Below, in pieces: positions 24,300 to 37,186 of a stretch of DNA of 64,000 nucleotides. A program made the translations under genes and the position numbers. The notes beneath the pieces were generated by a model, which was not told the origin of the DNA, did no database searches, and was given only the letters and a program-made list of their open reading frames with translations. Location: contig CM055102.1 in assembly GCA_029204225.1 (NCBI GenBank), positions 46,038,252-46,102,251 on the forward strand, given 5' to 3'. Positions within the stretch are counted from its first letter, which is position 1. The number at the start of each line of letters is the position of its first letter. Source of the stretch: Diphasiastrum complanatum (lineage: Eukaryota > Streptophyta > Lycopodiopsida > Lycopodiales > Lycopodiaceae).

Positions 24300-25650
24300 G
24301 AGCGTATACAAAAAACTCAAGTACCATCTTATGATAGTTTTTTTGTGTAGTCCTCGCCTCTTAGTTGGTGGGTCTTCAGGAATGGTTTTTGAACATCTTC
24401 GTGATTGTTTTTCTCCAGATGATTCTGCTAATGGCTTTGATCTTCTCTTCAAGGTGTGCTCTTTCATTGCATCTGGGCAGATCTCGCCTTTAGTTGCTCA
24501 TATTTTAGGTGTCGCTCGTCTTTTGAAATTAGATAAAGCTTTTGGAGGTGTGCGTCCAATTGTAGTGGGTGAATGTTTATACAAGTTGGTGAAAAGGGCA
24601 ATGTGTTTCCAGTTTCGAGATTCGTTTCATACTCATCTTTTTCCGTTTCAATTTGGGTGGCTACTCCTGGCGGTTGTGAGACAATCATTCATGCTTTAGG
24701 TGCTATTTTGGATATTCATCATGACTGGGTAGTTTTACAAGTTGATGTTGCTAATGCTTTCAACTCAGTTTCTCGGGCGGCTATTTTTCAAGAACTTCAT
24801 GGTGCTCATGATCCATTTGCCATGCTCATTCCTTATGTGCGAAGATTCTATTCTAAAAGTTATCCTTTATACTTTAGTCATGCTTCTCATACTGGTGGTG
24901 TTACCGTCATTTCTTCCGTTGAAGGAACTCGACAGGGGGATCCCTTAGGTGGTCTTGTCTTTGCTTTGGCACATTATCGCGCATTGCATGCTATAGTTTC
25001 AGTTTTTTCCTCCCGTTTATTCCCCTCTATTGCAGATGATACTCATATTGTGGGGCCTGCTAGTGAAGTCGTCCCTGCTTTTTTGCATTTCTCAGCTCAA
25101 CTTTATTCTATTGGGCTTAAAGTAAACAGGTCTAAGTGCGTTGCTTGGTGCCCAAAAGGCCTTCCAATAGATTTCTCCTTACCTAAAGGTTTCAATACTC
25201 CTCAGCTTGGGATTAAGGCATTGGGTGTTCCCATTGGTTCTTCTAGAAATGTCATTTCATTTATGCGAGAAGCTCTGGATGGTTTTGCTTGTCATTTTGA
25301 TTTTGCCAAAGCTTGGAAATTCTCAAGTTGCATTTAGAATTCTTACTCAGTGCTTTGCTCAACGTCCTAGCTATCTTCTACGTTGCGTTTCTCCTTTGTC
25401 TGACATATTATCCTTACTTCGGAATTTTGATGATACTTTACTGGGCATATTTGGTCGTCTTTTGGGACTAGGAACCTTTGACACTTGTTAAGGTCAGTTT
25501 TCTTAGCGGCAAATTTCTCTTCCTGCTAGCTCCTCTGGTGGTGTTGGCCTAGTATCTCCTGCTTGCATCGCACCAGCTGCTTTTCTCGGAAGTTGGGCTC
25601 TTGTTGCCTCTGCACTAGTTTCCTGGTTTTAGTAGGGTAACTAGCCTCTT
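24300..25650 (+). pseudogene. Non-LTR retrotransposon (LINE-like) reverse transcriptase
   Basis: Reverse transcriptase of a non-LTR element. In order it shows SSGMVFEHLRDCFSPD, FGGVRPIVVGECLYKLVKR (the RPIxVGE block), then after a one-base frame slip near 24657 ATPGGCETIIHALGAILD, VVLQVDVANAFNSVSR (catalytic Asp), EGTRQGDPLGGLVFALA (QG-PLG block) and SIADDTHIVGPASEV (the DD catalytic pair, with ADD in place of YADD). KVNRSKCVAWCPKG and LGVPIGSS follow. A second frame change near 25290 leads to PKLGNSQVAFRILTQCFAQRP, and a third part near 25520-25620 reads GGVGL and APAAFLGSWALVASA. No endonuclease or RNase H is recognised. The RPIxVGE signature belongs to an RT group known from fungi, animals and some plants; that grouping is from memory of motifs. 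Confidence 0.82.
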
Positions 25651-25659
25651 CTTCTTGAT

Positions 25660-26340
25660 ATAGTAGCTCATGTGGAGACTGACAATTTTGCTTTCCACCA
25701 CGCTCTTCACACTGCTCTCCCATCATTTTTAATAAAAGCACAGATGTTATTATTATTCTACTTAAGGAGTGCATCCTAGGGGCACCTGCCGCAGTGCTGG
25801 CCCCACTCCATCCAATGGTGATGAATGGAGCAAAAGAAGAAATTTTTTTTCTTTCCCCTTAGATAGTGTGGGACTTATGCAACAGATGCAAGTGCATCTG
25901 CGATGCACTACTTAATGAGAGCCTGTCCACAACTTGGGTGTGGTTGTGGGAGAAAGCATATCTTTTGGAAGTCTATATACTTTTTGTCTCCTTAACATAA
26001 ATCCCACCTTTCAACGCAGGGCAACATCCCTTGAGACGGGCACTTTCCCGTCCTTTTGAAATTCTTGATAGAAGGGCACCAAAGACCTTTGACTGCAAGG
26101 CACATCGCTGACTTGGTAGCAGCTACCAGACATAGTCAATTCAAAAATCTCCACCGTTAGATCTGACAGAAAGCCGTTCGATCTCTCCACGTGCTAGATA
26201 CCGATTCGGCCATAGAGCACAGCCGTCCATTCCTCCACCTGGCAGAAATCTAAAAGCGCGGAGTAAAATTAGCTAGTGACACCAAGCCCCATCGAGAGAG
26301 CACATATAACGAAGCTATATGTTTGGTCGCTGTCCGAGGA
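25660..26340 (+). promoter_or_regulatory. Upstream region of the LRR gene with a G-box
   Basis: Intergenic DNA before the LRR gene. A palindromic CACGTG (G-box core, bHLH/bZIP target) lies at 26188-26193 within CTCCACGTGCTAG. A TATA-like CACATATAACG is near 26300. Transcription start is not determined; these are sequence matches only. Confidence 0.4.
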
Positions 26341-26346
26341 TCAAAG

Positions 26347-26381
<35 letters not shown>

Positions 26382-26398
26382 AGCGAGAGAGAGAGAGG
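26347..26398 (+). repeat. GA microsatellite in the 5' leader of the LRR gene
   Basis: A (GA)n run, perfect for about 27 bases and then broken by GC interruptions, ends about 20 bases before the ATG at 26417. GA-rich leaders are common in plants and can bind BBR/BPC-type GAGA factors; that role here is inference. Confidence 0.9.
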
Positions 26399-26416
26399 GA
26401 GGCAGAGCAATAGGTG

Positions 26417-29400
26417 ATGGCGTTTGGATGGAGCTTGTGCGTAGCAGTTCTGTTTCTGTCGCTGGAAATCGTGCTCATTCACGCCAATTCTGAAGGTATT
26501 TCATGCTCTTTGTGTACGTTTATGCTCTTAATTCTTATCCGTTTCCCCCCATCTGTCTGTGATTGAGATTTGGCGTACTGGTTTGCTGTTTTCTTGTAAC
26601 CCCATTGCCTTTCTCGTTGGCGGAGTTGTAATTTGGCTGGAGACGTGGCTCAAAGAGCTCGTATTGTGTCAAGTTTCAGCTCAGCTTACGATGCAAATAA
26701 GGCAGCTTGAATCTCCGTGTGATAGAATCTAGACTAGCCGATCTTACTTTTATGGCAGCTCAAGTTATGTGGATTCTTTCCTTCTGCCCCGAAACTTTCA
26801 TGTGACGGCCGTTTGCGTTGTGAGGGTAGTGAAATGGGAATGAAGCATTTGAGTGTGTGGATATCTAAACCAGCAAGGGTAAAGACTCGCATGCGTAGAA
26901 GAGGCCAGTTTTCAAATTAGAGTTAAAAGCGTTCTTCCAGTCCTATGGCTGAAGCTCTCTCAGTTGGGGGTTACCTTATATAGATGTGAAGACACGAGAT
27001 TCAGACTGTATGCTTGATCCCGTATACAGAATTGGATTTTGATGGGCAGCACCATTCCTCACAATAATGTGCTGGTTTCAAGTAGTTCACAAATCATCGC
27101 CGGAGGAGCAGCAACTATAGAGTCCACCAAGCAAGAGTATGGGTTCACTTGCAACCACAAACAAACATTGTTGTCAAGCAGATATTTTGCAATTCATTGC
27201 ATATTTCAAAAGCAATTCAATTCGTCAAAGCATAGCTGGAGCATGGGGTAATAATGTGACTCACCTCGACCATCTGGCCCTCTTCACAAGTGTGACGTGT
27301 GTGCCTCAGCATACGGCCGTTGGTGTTCACAAACACCAACCGCTTGCACCGCTTGATGGATAGCCTGTTCCTCTTCTGTGTGTGATACAAGGCCCAGTTG
27401 CTCCAATTCAGTTCACAAGCAGATGCTGAACAGTCCTGTGCAAGGAATCTCTCGGCCAGTCGCTGCAAGTCACTTACGCTGCTCCCGTGGATGCTCCACC
27501 ACGTCACACGCCTCAACATATCCTCCCTCATCTGACACTGCTCTCCATCAAATGGAAACTGGGAGCTCGCAAAGGTGATCAGCTGGCGCGTTACGTTCTT
27601 GAGCATCGGACCCGTTGACAAAAGAAACATGGTGTAATAGATCCTAACACCACAGTAGGGCAAACACTAACTGATCCACCCAACCTTGCCTACCCCCTGA
27701 TATAGAGTAAGCCCCTTCTAGCCCAGTGTGAGGACTGGTAGCATGCAACTGCCAAGTGTCGGCCACGTGTCACTAACGTGGCCGACTGCACGTCGAGACC
27801 CAACTGGGGGCCCTATCCTGCTGACAGGGTCCCTAGACTGTGTTAGGCCCGCCATGGCTATGGACCGTGCTGGGACACACTACTCACACTGTCTTGCCCT
27901 GTTGGTCGTGTACGCTGGACACGACCCTGACTGTGGTATCCGACCTATCTGTGTTCTCTAGGGTTCGGCACTGGTTACGAGCTCGTAACACTCCCTCCCC
28001 CTTAAGAACCGTCTTGGTCCTCTAAGACAAAGTCTGGAAAAATCTTGCGAAGGACGCTGCCTCTTTCCCAAGTGGCATTCTCAACAGGCTGATCATTCCA
28101 CTTAACCAGATATTCTCGGTATAGAGTATGACGAGTCTGCGTCTCTCTACTATCAAGAATCTCCTCTGGTTCATGTGGAGGTTGTTGAGGATCCAATGGG
28201 AGAACTAGAACACTGTCCCCTACCAGATTTTTCTGATCTGGCTAAGGCTTTTCGTAACTGACTTACATGAAAAACTGGAAAAACCTTACTGCTGTGTGGG
28301 AGTTCTAGCTCATAGGTGAACTCGCCTAGTCTCCTACTGATGGTAAAGGGACCACAATACCTTGGAGACAACTTAGCACACACTCCTGATTTGAGGGTTT
28401 TAGAGTCGACTGGGACTCTCAAGTAGACTTTCTCACCAGCGGAGAACTGCACATCCCGTCTGTGCGGATATGCATAATGCCTGGCTCGATCCTGGGACTG
28501 CCTGATGCTACGCTTAGCATGTTCTATCATCTGGTTTAGGTCCTCTAAAAAGTTTCTGGCTGCTTCAACTTTTTCTTGTTTAAACCCTACAGCTGTGGGT
28601 GAGTGTGGATGAAAACCGTACATCAGCATAAATGGGCTGTATCCCGTAGCTGAATGTTTGGTACTGTTGTAAGCAAACTCTAATATTGAGAGATACTCCT
28701 CCCAATGAGTCTGCTTCTTGCTGACGTATGCACGAAGCATATCCTCCAGCACCTGATTTACCTTCTCTGTTTGATCGTCCGTCTGTGGATGGTCGGTGGT
28801 ACTCATATTAAGTTTAGTATGGAGATGATGAAATACTGCCCTCCAAAAATTTCCAGTAAACTTACTGTCCCAGTCGCTGACTATGCCGGAAGGTAGACCG
28901 TACAATTTAAATAGCCCGTCTACAAACAACCTCGCTAACTCTGGAGCTCTAACGGTTGTTTTGGTCGGAATGAATTGAGCCATTTTGGTCAGACGGTCAA
29001 CTGTGACCCATATAGCGTCATTACCCCTTTGGGTTTTAGGCAGGCCCACGATAAAATCCATGGAGATACTCTCCCATTTACCAGCTGGTATTTCTAAGGG
29101 CTGCAACAACCCTCCTGCCTTTAAACGCTCTGCTTTGTTTACTTGACATTTCTGGCACCTGGTTACATACTGGTGGACGTCCTTTTTCATACTGGGCCCA
29201 AAAAATTGCCTACGAAGAAGCTCATAGGTCTTTTGTATGTCTGGGTGTCCCGAACTAGGATTGTCATGACATTCATATAGGACGTGCTGCCTATAATCCT
29301 CTGAATTGGGAACACATACTCTATCTCTATAGAGCAAGTACTCATCCTGAATGGAATACTGTTTCCATTTGAATCCTTGAGTCAACTGACCCTCAACCAC

Positions 29401-32400
29401 TGGGGTTTGCTTGGGTAATACAGGCTCAGAATCCTCAACGTCATCTGACGACGTATACTCGGACTCATCATCATCCTCGATGGAAGCTGTCGTATTCTTG
29501 GATGAACTGGCACCAGCCCCGAGAACTGGTTCTGGAGTCTGTAACTGTCTGCTCTGGACTGAGTTCCAGATAGTAGAGAAGAATGCATCATGCTGGCACT
29601 TCCCTCTCAAGGACTCGAGTAACTCATTACGAATCTGAGTAAAACTCAGCTCGTTTATCATAGGCATTCTGCTAAGGGCATCTGCTATTGTATTGAATTT
29701 CCCCCGTCTATATCTGATAGACATATCGAACTCTTGCATCAACTCTGCCCAACGAGCTTTTCGACCTCTAAGCTCCGGTTGATTGCAAAGGTATCTGAGA
29801 CTCTCCTGGTCTGTTAGGACCTTAAAGTTGGCACCATACAAATAATGCCTCCAAGTCTTAAAGGCATGGACTATAGAAAATAGTTCCTTTTCATAGGCAC
29901 TGTACCTAGTTTGAGCTGGCTCGAGTTTTTTACTCTCGAACGCAACTGGTCATTCACCCTAAGTTAGCACAGCACCTACTGCAAAGTCGCTAGCATTTGT
30001 TTCGACCACAAATGGCTGATTGGGGTCGACGACTTTTAGAACTGGTGCTGTAGCTAAGGCTGTTTTGAGAGCATCAAAGCTCTCCTGCTGTGTGGACTCC
30101 CAAATGAACTCCTTTCCCTTCCCCTTAAGAAGATTTGTCATGGGAACTGCTATCTGAGCATATTCCTTGACAAATCGTTTGTAATATCCCGCCAAACCAA
30201 GAAAGATTTGAAGTTCTAAAATATTCTGAGGTCTCAGACAACTGAGTATGGCTTTAAGCTTATTCGGGTCCATCTTAATCCCATCTGACGAGATAATGTG
30301 ACCCAAATATGCTACTTCTTCAACGAAGAATTCGCACTTGGATTGTTTAGCATAAAGCTTATGCTTTCTGAGCAGTCGAAACACCTTTCTGAGGTGTTTT
30401 AGATGCTCCTTCCTCATTTTGCTGTAGACGAGGATGTCATCTAAAAATACGACTACAAACTTACCCAAGTATGGTCTGAGGACACTGTTCATCAAGGTCA
30501 TAAAGCTAGCTGGAGCATTTGTGAGCCCAAATGGCATCACCTTAAACTCATAATGACCGTGACGAGTCCTAAAAGCTGTTTTCGAGACATCTTCCGACTT
30601 TATATGGACTTGATGATATCCCGATCTGAGGTCTATTTTTCTGAAAAACTTAGCCTCGTCGAGTTGATCAAACAACTCGTCTACCCGAGGCATAGGGTAC
30701 TTATTCTTAATTGTGACTTTATTGAGGGCTCTGTAATCTACGCAAAGACGGATAGACCCCTCTTTCTTTTTCACCAATAGGACTGGTGAGGCCCATGGTG
30801 AACTACTAGTCTGAATTTGGCCTTTCCCAAGATAATCTGTTAACTGCCTAGTTATTTCTTCATCCTCTGTTCGGCTGACCCGATACGGAGGTTTAGAAAC
30901 AGGTGTTGTACCTGGTACTAGGTTTATAACATGATCTACCTCTCTGCTAGGTGGTAAACCATGTGGCAAATCTTCAAGAAAAACATCTTTAAATTTAGAT
31001 AATAAAGTTTCTAATTTACTGATTTTCTGCTGTATAGAACTGGAAATAGAAACTTCAGGAATAAACTGAAAGTCACATAAGAATACTTGATGGTCTTCGT
31101 CTCCGAGTAGCTGATAGAGCTCTAAACTGCAAACCATAGGATTGTTGGGAACATCATACTCCCCATGCAACTGGATCTCTCGGCCTTTATGCTGAAAGCT
31201 GAGAGTGTTCTCCTGATAATTTCTGTGGAGGGAAGGTCCTGAACTGTAGAGCCAATCTCTCCCGAGAACAATGTCTATGCGATCCAAGTGCATTTTCTGA
31301 AAGTTTATTTCATCTTGGTACTCCTGAATACCAAGATTCAACTTACTTACCATAGTTTCCCATATTTTTTTATCTTCACCCTTAGCTAATGAAACTATGT
31401 ACCTATGCTGACTAGGTACTTTTGGAAGTTTAAGCTTTTTAACCAGGGTGTAGTTGATGAAATTATGGGTTGCCCCATCATCAACCATTACTCTTACTGA
31501 CTGGTTACCAACTTTCCCATGCATACGTACTAGGTCATGCGGCCCAAAGCTGAAGGGTCTCGCTAGCATTGCAGAGGTCAGTTGGCAACAATGTTCATGA
31601 TCTTCATGATACACTTTGATCTCGGAAGCTGCCGAGTCACTGGGGAAACATACAGTCTGAACAAGATGAACTTGTTTCTTATCTTTTTTATCCTTTTTTG
31701 TGAAAGGCCCCTTGGGACACTGTCTAACTGTGTGTCCCTTGCCCATACACACAAAGCACAAACGTTCCTGTTTGGCTTTCTCAAAATCATCTGGTTTTAA
31801 GGGCTGTATGAGTGAAGGGCGTTTCTGAGGAGCTTCACTTTTAAATTTTTCTTCTTTCTTTCTTTTTAAAAATTTCCTTTTAAATTGAAAGTCTTTTTGA
31901 GGAGGCTGCTCAGAAAGGGGCTGTTGTCTCGCCCTCTTCCTACCCACTGAATCATCATAGATTTGAGCATATTTGAGAGCTTGCTCAAGGGTAGTAGGCG
32001 AGTTTCTCTGGACCTTTACTTTATATTCATCTTTGAGGCCACGGACAAATCCCTTGATTTTCTGATAATCATCCATATTTTTAATCTTTAAAATTGCTTC
32101 TCGATACTGCGAGATATATTGGATGAGGGGCTCTATCAAGTTCATTTTCAAGTAGGAATTCTCTTAGAAAGGCTTCTTAAAAAGCTTTCCATGACCGGGG
32201 AGTCTGCCCAGTTTCCTGGAGATTTAACTACCACTTATAGGCCATGGGCCCTAAGGAAAGACTGGCCTCAATAGCTTGCAAATGGTCAGGGGTCTGTTTA
32301 AGAGCATGAATGTTCTTTCATTTGCTGAGGAAGGTTTGTAGAATGTCTGCATTTCTATCCTTCTCTTCCCCACTAAAAGTAGGAGGCTTTAGTCGGTCCA

Positions 32401-33203
32401 TCCATCACTCAATATCGTGCATCCATACCTGCCACAAAACATCCATTAGCCACATGCAAAAAGTGCGCTATCGGCAAAATGGAACCAAAGCAAAGAGTTT
32501 CAAGAGACAAAGTACTTACGTCTGCCACGCTAAGCAAATGAAATTTAGCTCCCATGTGATGGTCTCCTCCTCCTGACGAAGCATCCTGCCTCGAAATGCT
32601 TCTTGCCTGGGAGGCCTCCATGTAGCATTCACCGCTGCAATCTGCGCACAGATACCCAAGTGTGAGCAACAACAAATGGAATGCCGCACTCGTAAAGAAC
32701 TGACCAACCAGTCGAGTGCACCAGGCATGTTGCTCTCTCTGCCACCCGCATTGATCAAGAGTCTGCTGTCTAGGCCTAACCCCTCTTTGCTGTACATAGG
32801 GGGCTCGTGGTCTAGCACGCCCAGTGGATGGGTGATCTATGGGTGTGTCTGATCATCTTGGAGGTGTGTCACTCTCTCTGGTAGGACTTGTCGAAGCATG
32901 TGGTGCATCTGCTGTTGATGATGACGAGGGACGAGAAGTACCCGCTGCCACTGATCCAACATGCTTGGGTGATGCTCGTGGCTCTGATCTAGGCCCTGCT
33001 GCTACGGATGGAACTGGAGTGGCCTCGCCTGGACAATGCACTGCACCTAAACCATGCCCAGACCATGCTGTACTAGGCATAGTTGTGTCGAACCGCGGTT
33101 CGTCGTACCGCTGGTTTGAACCTTTTTTGGTTCGAACTGGAAAAATAACAGTTAATTTTTTCTCTAAAGAAAAAACGGTTGAAACCGCTTTTTTGGGCAT
33201 TTT

Positions 33204-33241
<38 letters not shown>

Positions 33242-36200
33242 AGAATTAGAATTATTATTAACGTCTTTTATAAGACAAAAATGAGAGTACAAGCGTGAGG
33301 AGAATTGTCTGCATACGGACCTATTTACTAATGAAAAGAAAAGAAACCATTATATAACAGGATTCAGCATTGAGGAAGTTTTGTTCTTGGCCCTTCAAAA
33401 AAGAGCCACAGCCTATGACTATAGAATCTATGCAATACTTCAGGTTGCTGTTATTTTATGTAGTGTTCACCACAGGCTAACCAGAATCCAAATGGAGTTC
33501 TGCGGGTATTAGCGCTTAGGTACTTATGCCTATGTGCTTTCATTTAAATTAGCTTGCTTTCTATAGTACAGAACCCAATGTATGTCTGAAGAGGAAACAC
33601 ATCATCAGCACTCTTTCTTTTTATTTTTTCATGCTGTTTTCCCAACGCAACTGCCAGTCGATTTGCTCCGCCTATGCACCATATGTCTGTTAGGCGATGT
33701 GCGTCCTGGGACGCATTTGTATCTGTAGATGGAATAGTGCACTGTGCAACAAAGTTTATAGCTAGTCTCATAGTTAGCAGGGGTCTTTTGGGTGAAAGGC
33801 ACCAATTCCAGGGCTTTCTAAAGATTGACGATTTTACGTATACACTTGAATTTGGGAGACTATTTCACAGAATTGAACAGTTACTGTTTCATCACAGTTT
33901 CTAACATTGATTTGGGTTCTACTCTGCTAGTGCTCCTATTTTGCTGGCAAAAATTGCAGTAATGGGTAGTCCATATATTCCAGAGGTGAAGTGTAATACT
34001 CTATTTTCATCTACAGTCTATTGATAAATGATTCAGATGCTTTGAAAGCTGATGCAGTGCTATGGTATTAAAGGTGATGCACTATACGCGTTGAGGAGGA
34101 GCTTAGTGGATCCAGAGAATGTTCTTCAGAGTTGGGATCCAACACTTGTCAATCCTTGCACTTGGTTTCATGTGACATGTAACTCACAGAACCAGGTTAC
34201 AAGAGTGTGCGTCTATTCACCTTTTTCTCATCTTCATGGATGTTCTGTACGTGGCAAGACAAGGGCTTTGATTTCTTATGTCTTGTATTCTAGATGAGAT
34301 CTTAAATCTCGTTGAAATGAATGTGCTTGGGAATGACTTGAGTGGTGTAAGTTGTTTGAGTTTCTTTATACGGCTGATAGGAGCAACAAGTCTTCAAGGA
34401 ACATTGAGATTGAAGGTTTATTTGAGATAATCGTTTGTATGGAGTACTAACTTGCTATTGTTTATTTTTTATTAGGGACCTTGGGAATGTGAACTTATCT
34501 GGATCTCTTGTGCCAGAGCTTGGAAATTTGCAGCATCTCAAATACCTGTACGTAGTTTTGTTTTTAAGATAAAAGCTAATTCCATTTATGCTTTGTGAAG
34601 TTCTGATGCATTAAGTTTCCTTGGTTAACCTCCATATTATTGTACCTCATTATTAACACTATAACACAGACTTGTGATGTTATCAAATTTGCTGTAATCT
34701 TGCTTCAAGTTCCCTTTTGATAATAGTATAAGTATCAGCACATTGTTTGCCTAGTATGCTGAGGTTGAAGTGCGTAGCATTACCTTGCATGGATAGTTCA
34801 GACTCCATGATAAGATGGGGGCACTGTGTCCTGTTTGGGTGCTAGTGAAGACTTAAACTCACGTAGTTTTTTTGCATTGCCAAGTTTGGAGGCCAACATG
34901 AGGGTTAATATAACGGTTAACCTGCAAAAATCGGATATCAGACCTATAGAATACCTTTTGCTATCTTTAAGTCAGAATTATATACTTAAGAGGACACCAA
35001 ATAGATTATTTGTGGACCTCAATAGTCACGATTAGTGTTGCTTTTGTTGTTTTGTTACTTGGGTGACTGAAGGAAGAAAGTAACATTGTCTAACATTATG
35101 TTGCCCTTTCTTCAACCTGTTTTGGGGTCCACAATCAGAGTCTTTTTGAAGTTAAAAAGGTAAAAGATCAAGGAAACCTAATGATTGTTTCTAGAGACCT
35201 CTCCTTCGATAAGATATGGCTCCTAACCACCTAGAAAAACTTCTAAATCTTCTTAACTTTACATGAAAACACCTAGAAATGTGGCTGTGAGTAGGGTTGT
35301 GATAGCGATTGGTACATGTTATGTTATCATTCATCAGTTGAGAATGGTGACTTCATAAAGCCAAAGATTGCATGTCTTGTTTTCTATTTGTGTATCCATT
35401 GTCTTTAGCATTGTGAGTCCTTAGAGGGCCCCAAGCTTATCACGATGGGCCACTTTTGGGCCTTTATCTGCTTGTATTAAATAGTCCTTAACCATTTGGT
35501 CTCAAGGCTTCAAAGAAGCACCCCACTTTAGGAGTTCCCTGATATTTCACCATTTTCCATAATGAATGTGGCCTGTTGCATCAAAAAAGCACCAAATAAG
35601 ACAGATTAGGCTAATCCAGAAATTATCATACGTTGGGAGGGCAAAGCAGGCGTTGTTCTTCTTTTTTTGCCTAAGGTAAAATATCATTTACCATTTCAGG
35701 AGGGATTTCTTTCCATCATCTTCATGAGTTTTGGATTCATTTTGGCTTATGATGTTATTTCACAGTGGTTTTGTAGTGCTATGAAACTCAGTTCTTGGCT
35801 ATCATGCTCTTGCAGTGAACTTTATAAGAACAACCTCAAAGGCAGAATCCCGGAGGAGTTGGGAAAGCTGAAATATCTTGTCAGTTTGGACCTGTACATG
35901 AACAACTTTACTGGACAAATTCCTCGTTCACTTGGCAAGTTGAAGTCGCTCGTGTTTTTGTAAGATTTCTTTCATCAAACGTTTGGATCAAAACCCATTT
36001 TACGATGCTGTATGTGCAAAAAGCAATGAATTCAAATGGATGAACTTCGAATGATGTTAAGAAAGTAGTGTTGAAAGTGGTGTTTGCATGTACAATAATG
36101 CCATATTTGGTTTGAGTGGCAGATAATTTTTTTGAAGCTAACTTTTTGCATGGGAACTATTATACATGAGACTGGCTCATTATTCACTTTCTAGCCTGTA

Positions 36201-37127
36201 GCATGCTATGAAGAAAGGCCTGCTTACATCTACAACCCCTGAGAACTTTAATTTTCAACTGTTTTCATTGAGATTTCTTCACCATTAATGAGCTGCTTTT
36301 GTTGAAACTTGAGGATGCAGGCGGTTGAATCACAATCAGTTGACAGGGAAAATTCCAAGGGAACTTACAACAATATCGAGCTTAAAAGTCGTGTACGCAC
36401 ATAATTCTTCTCACTTTCACTGTTGAAGATGAGATTTACAATCAAACATGGGATTGCATGATCTGGGACATCATCAGAATGCATTGATTTGCTGGAAAAA
36501 GTAGTTGCTTGCTTTTTCATACTTCATTCAGATTATGTTATCTGCTAGCTGTACTGAAAAATCCTTGATTTTCCATGGCACAGTGACGTTTCCAATAACA
36601 ATTTGTGTGGAACTATTCCAATATCTGGCTCGTTTTCTGGATTTCCAGTAAAAAAGTAAGATTTCTGAACTTTTTGTGATATGTTGTATACCCTGTTGTA
36701 TGAGTTATCTGCTCCTGATTAGCAAATACCCATCTGGCTATGAATGAAAATCATGTCAAATGGAGTAGACATTATGTGAAGGTACACTGTGATCGGACCT
36801 TCTAAGAAGAATGACTGAGCCTGACATTTTCTGAACATTTTTGGGGTCAATAAATTGCTATATGAAGCTATAGAAGGAGCAAAATAGCAATTTTGTATGT
36901 ATGGATATGACATTCCTGTTCATGACCTACATCTAGGCATCTAGTTAGAGAATTTGGACACCTCATATCGAAGTGTCTGCTTAGTTTCTTTTGAGACAAT
37001 AGTATTGTCAAGCCTGAAATAAAAGTATATTGAAATATGAAATCATCATAAGTGGTTCTTGCTAAACTTGGACAAAGACTATCAATATTGATGTAGTATA
37101 TAGTAGCTGTAGCTCCTGTCATATATG

Positions 37128-37186
<59 letters not shown>

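Larger units (their letters stand above)
28002..32410 (-). mobile_element. Ty3/gypsy chromodomain element 3 inside LRR intron 1, 5'-truncated
   Basis: Minus strand: gag from about 32400, zinc knuckle, protease, RT, RNase H, integrase, chromodomain, polypurine tract, 3' LTR. The 5' LTR, PBS and leader are missing; upstream of gag the sequence passes directly into hAT transposase sequence. Two long frames remain (730 and 556 codons), broken by a stop and frame change at 29841-29961 and by stops in gag. It is the best-preserved pol of the window. It lies opposite to the LRR gene's transcription. Confidence 0.9.
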
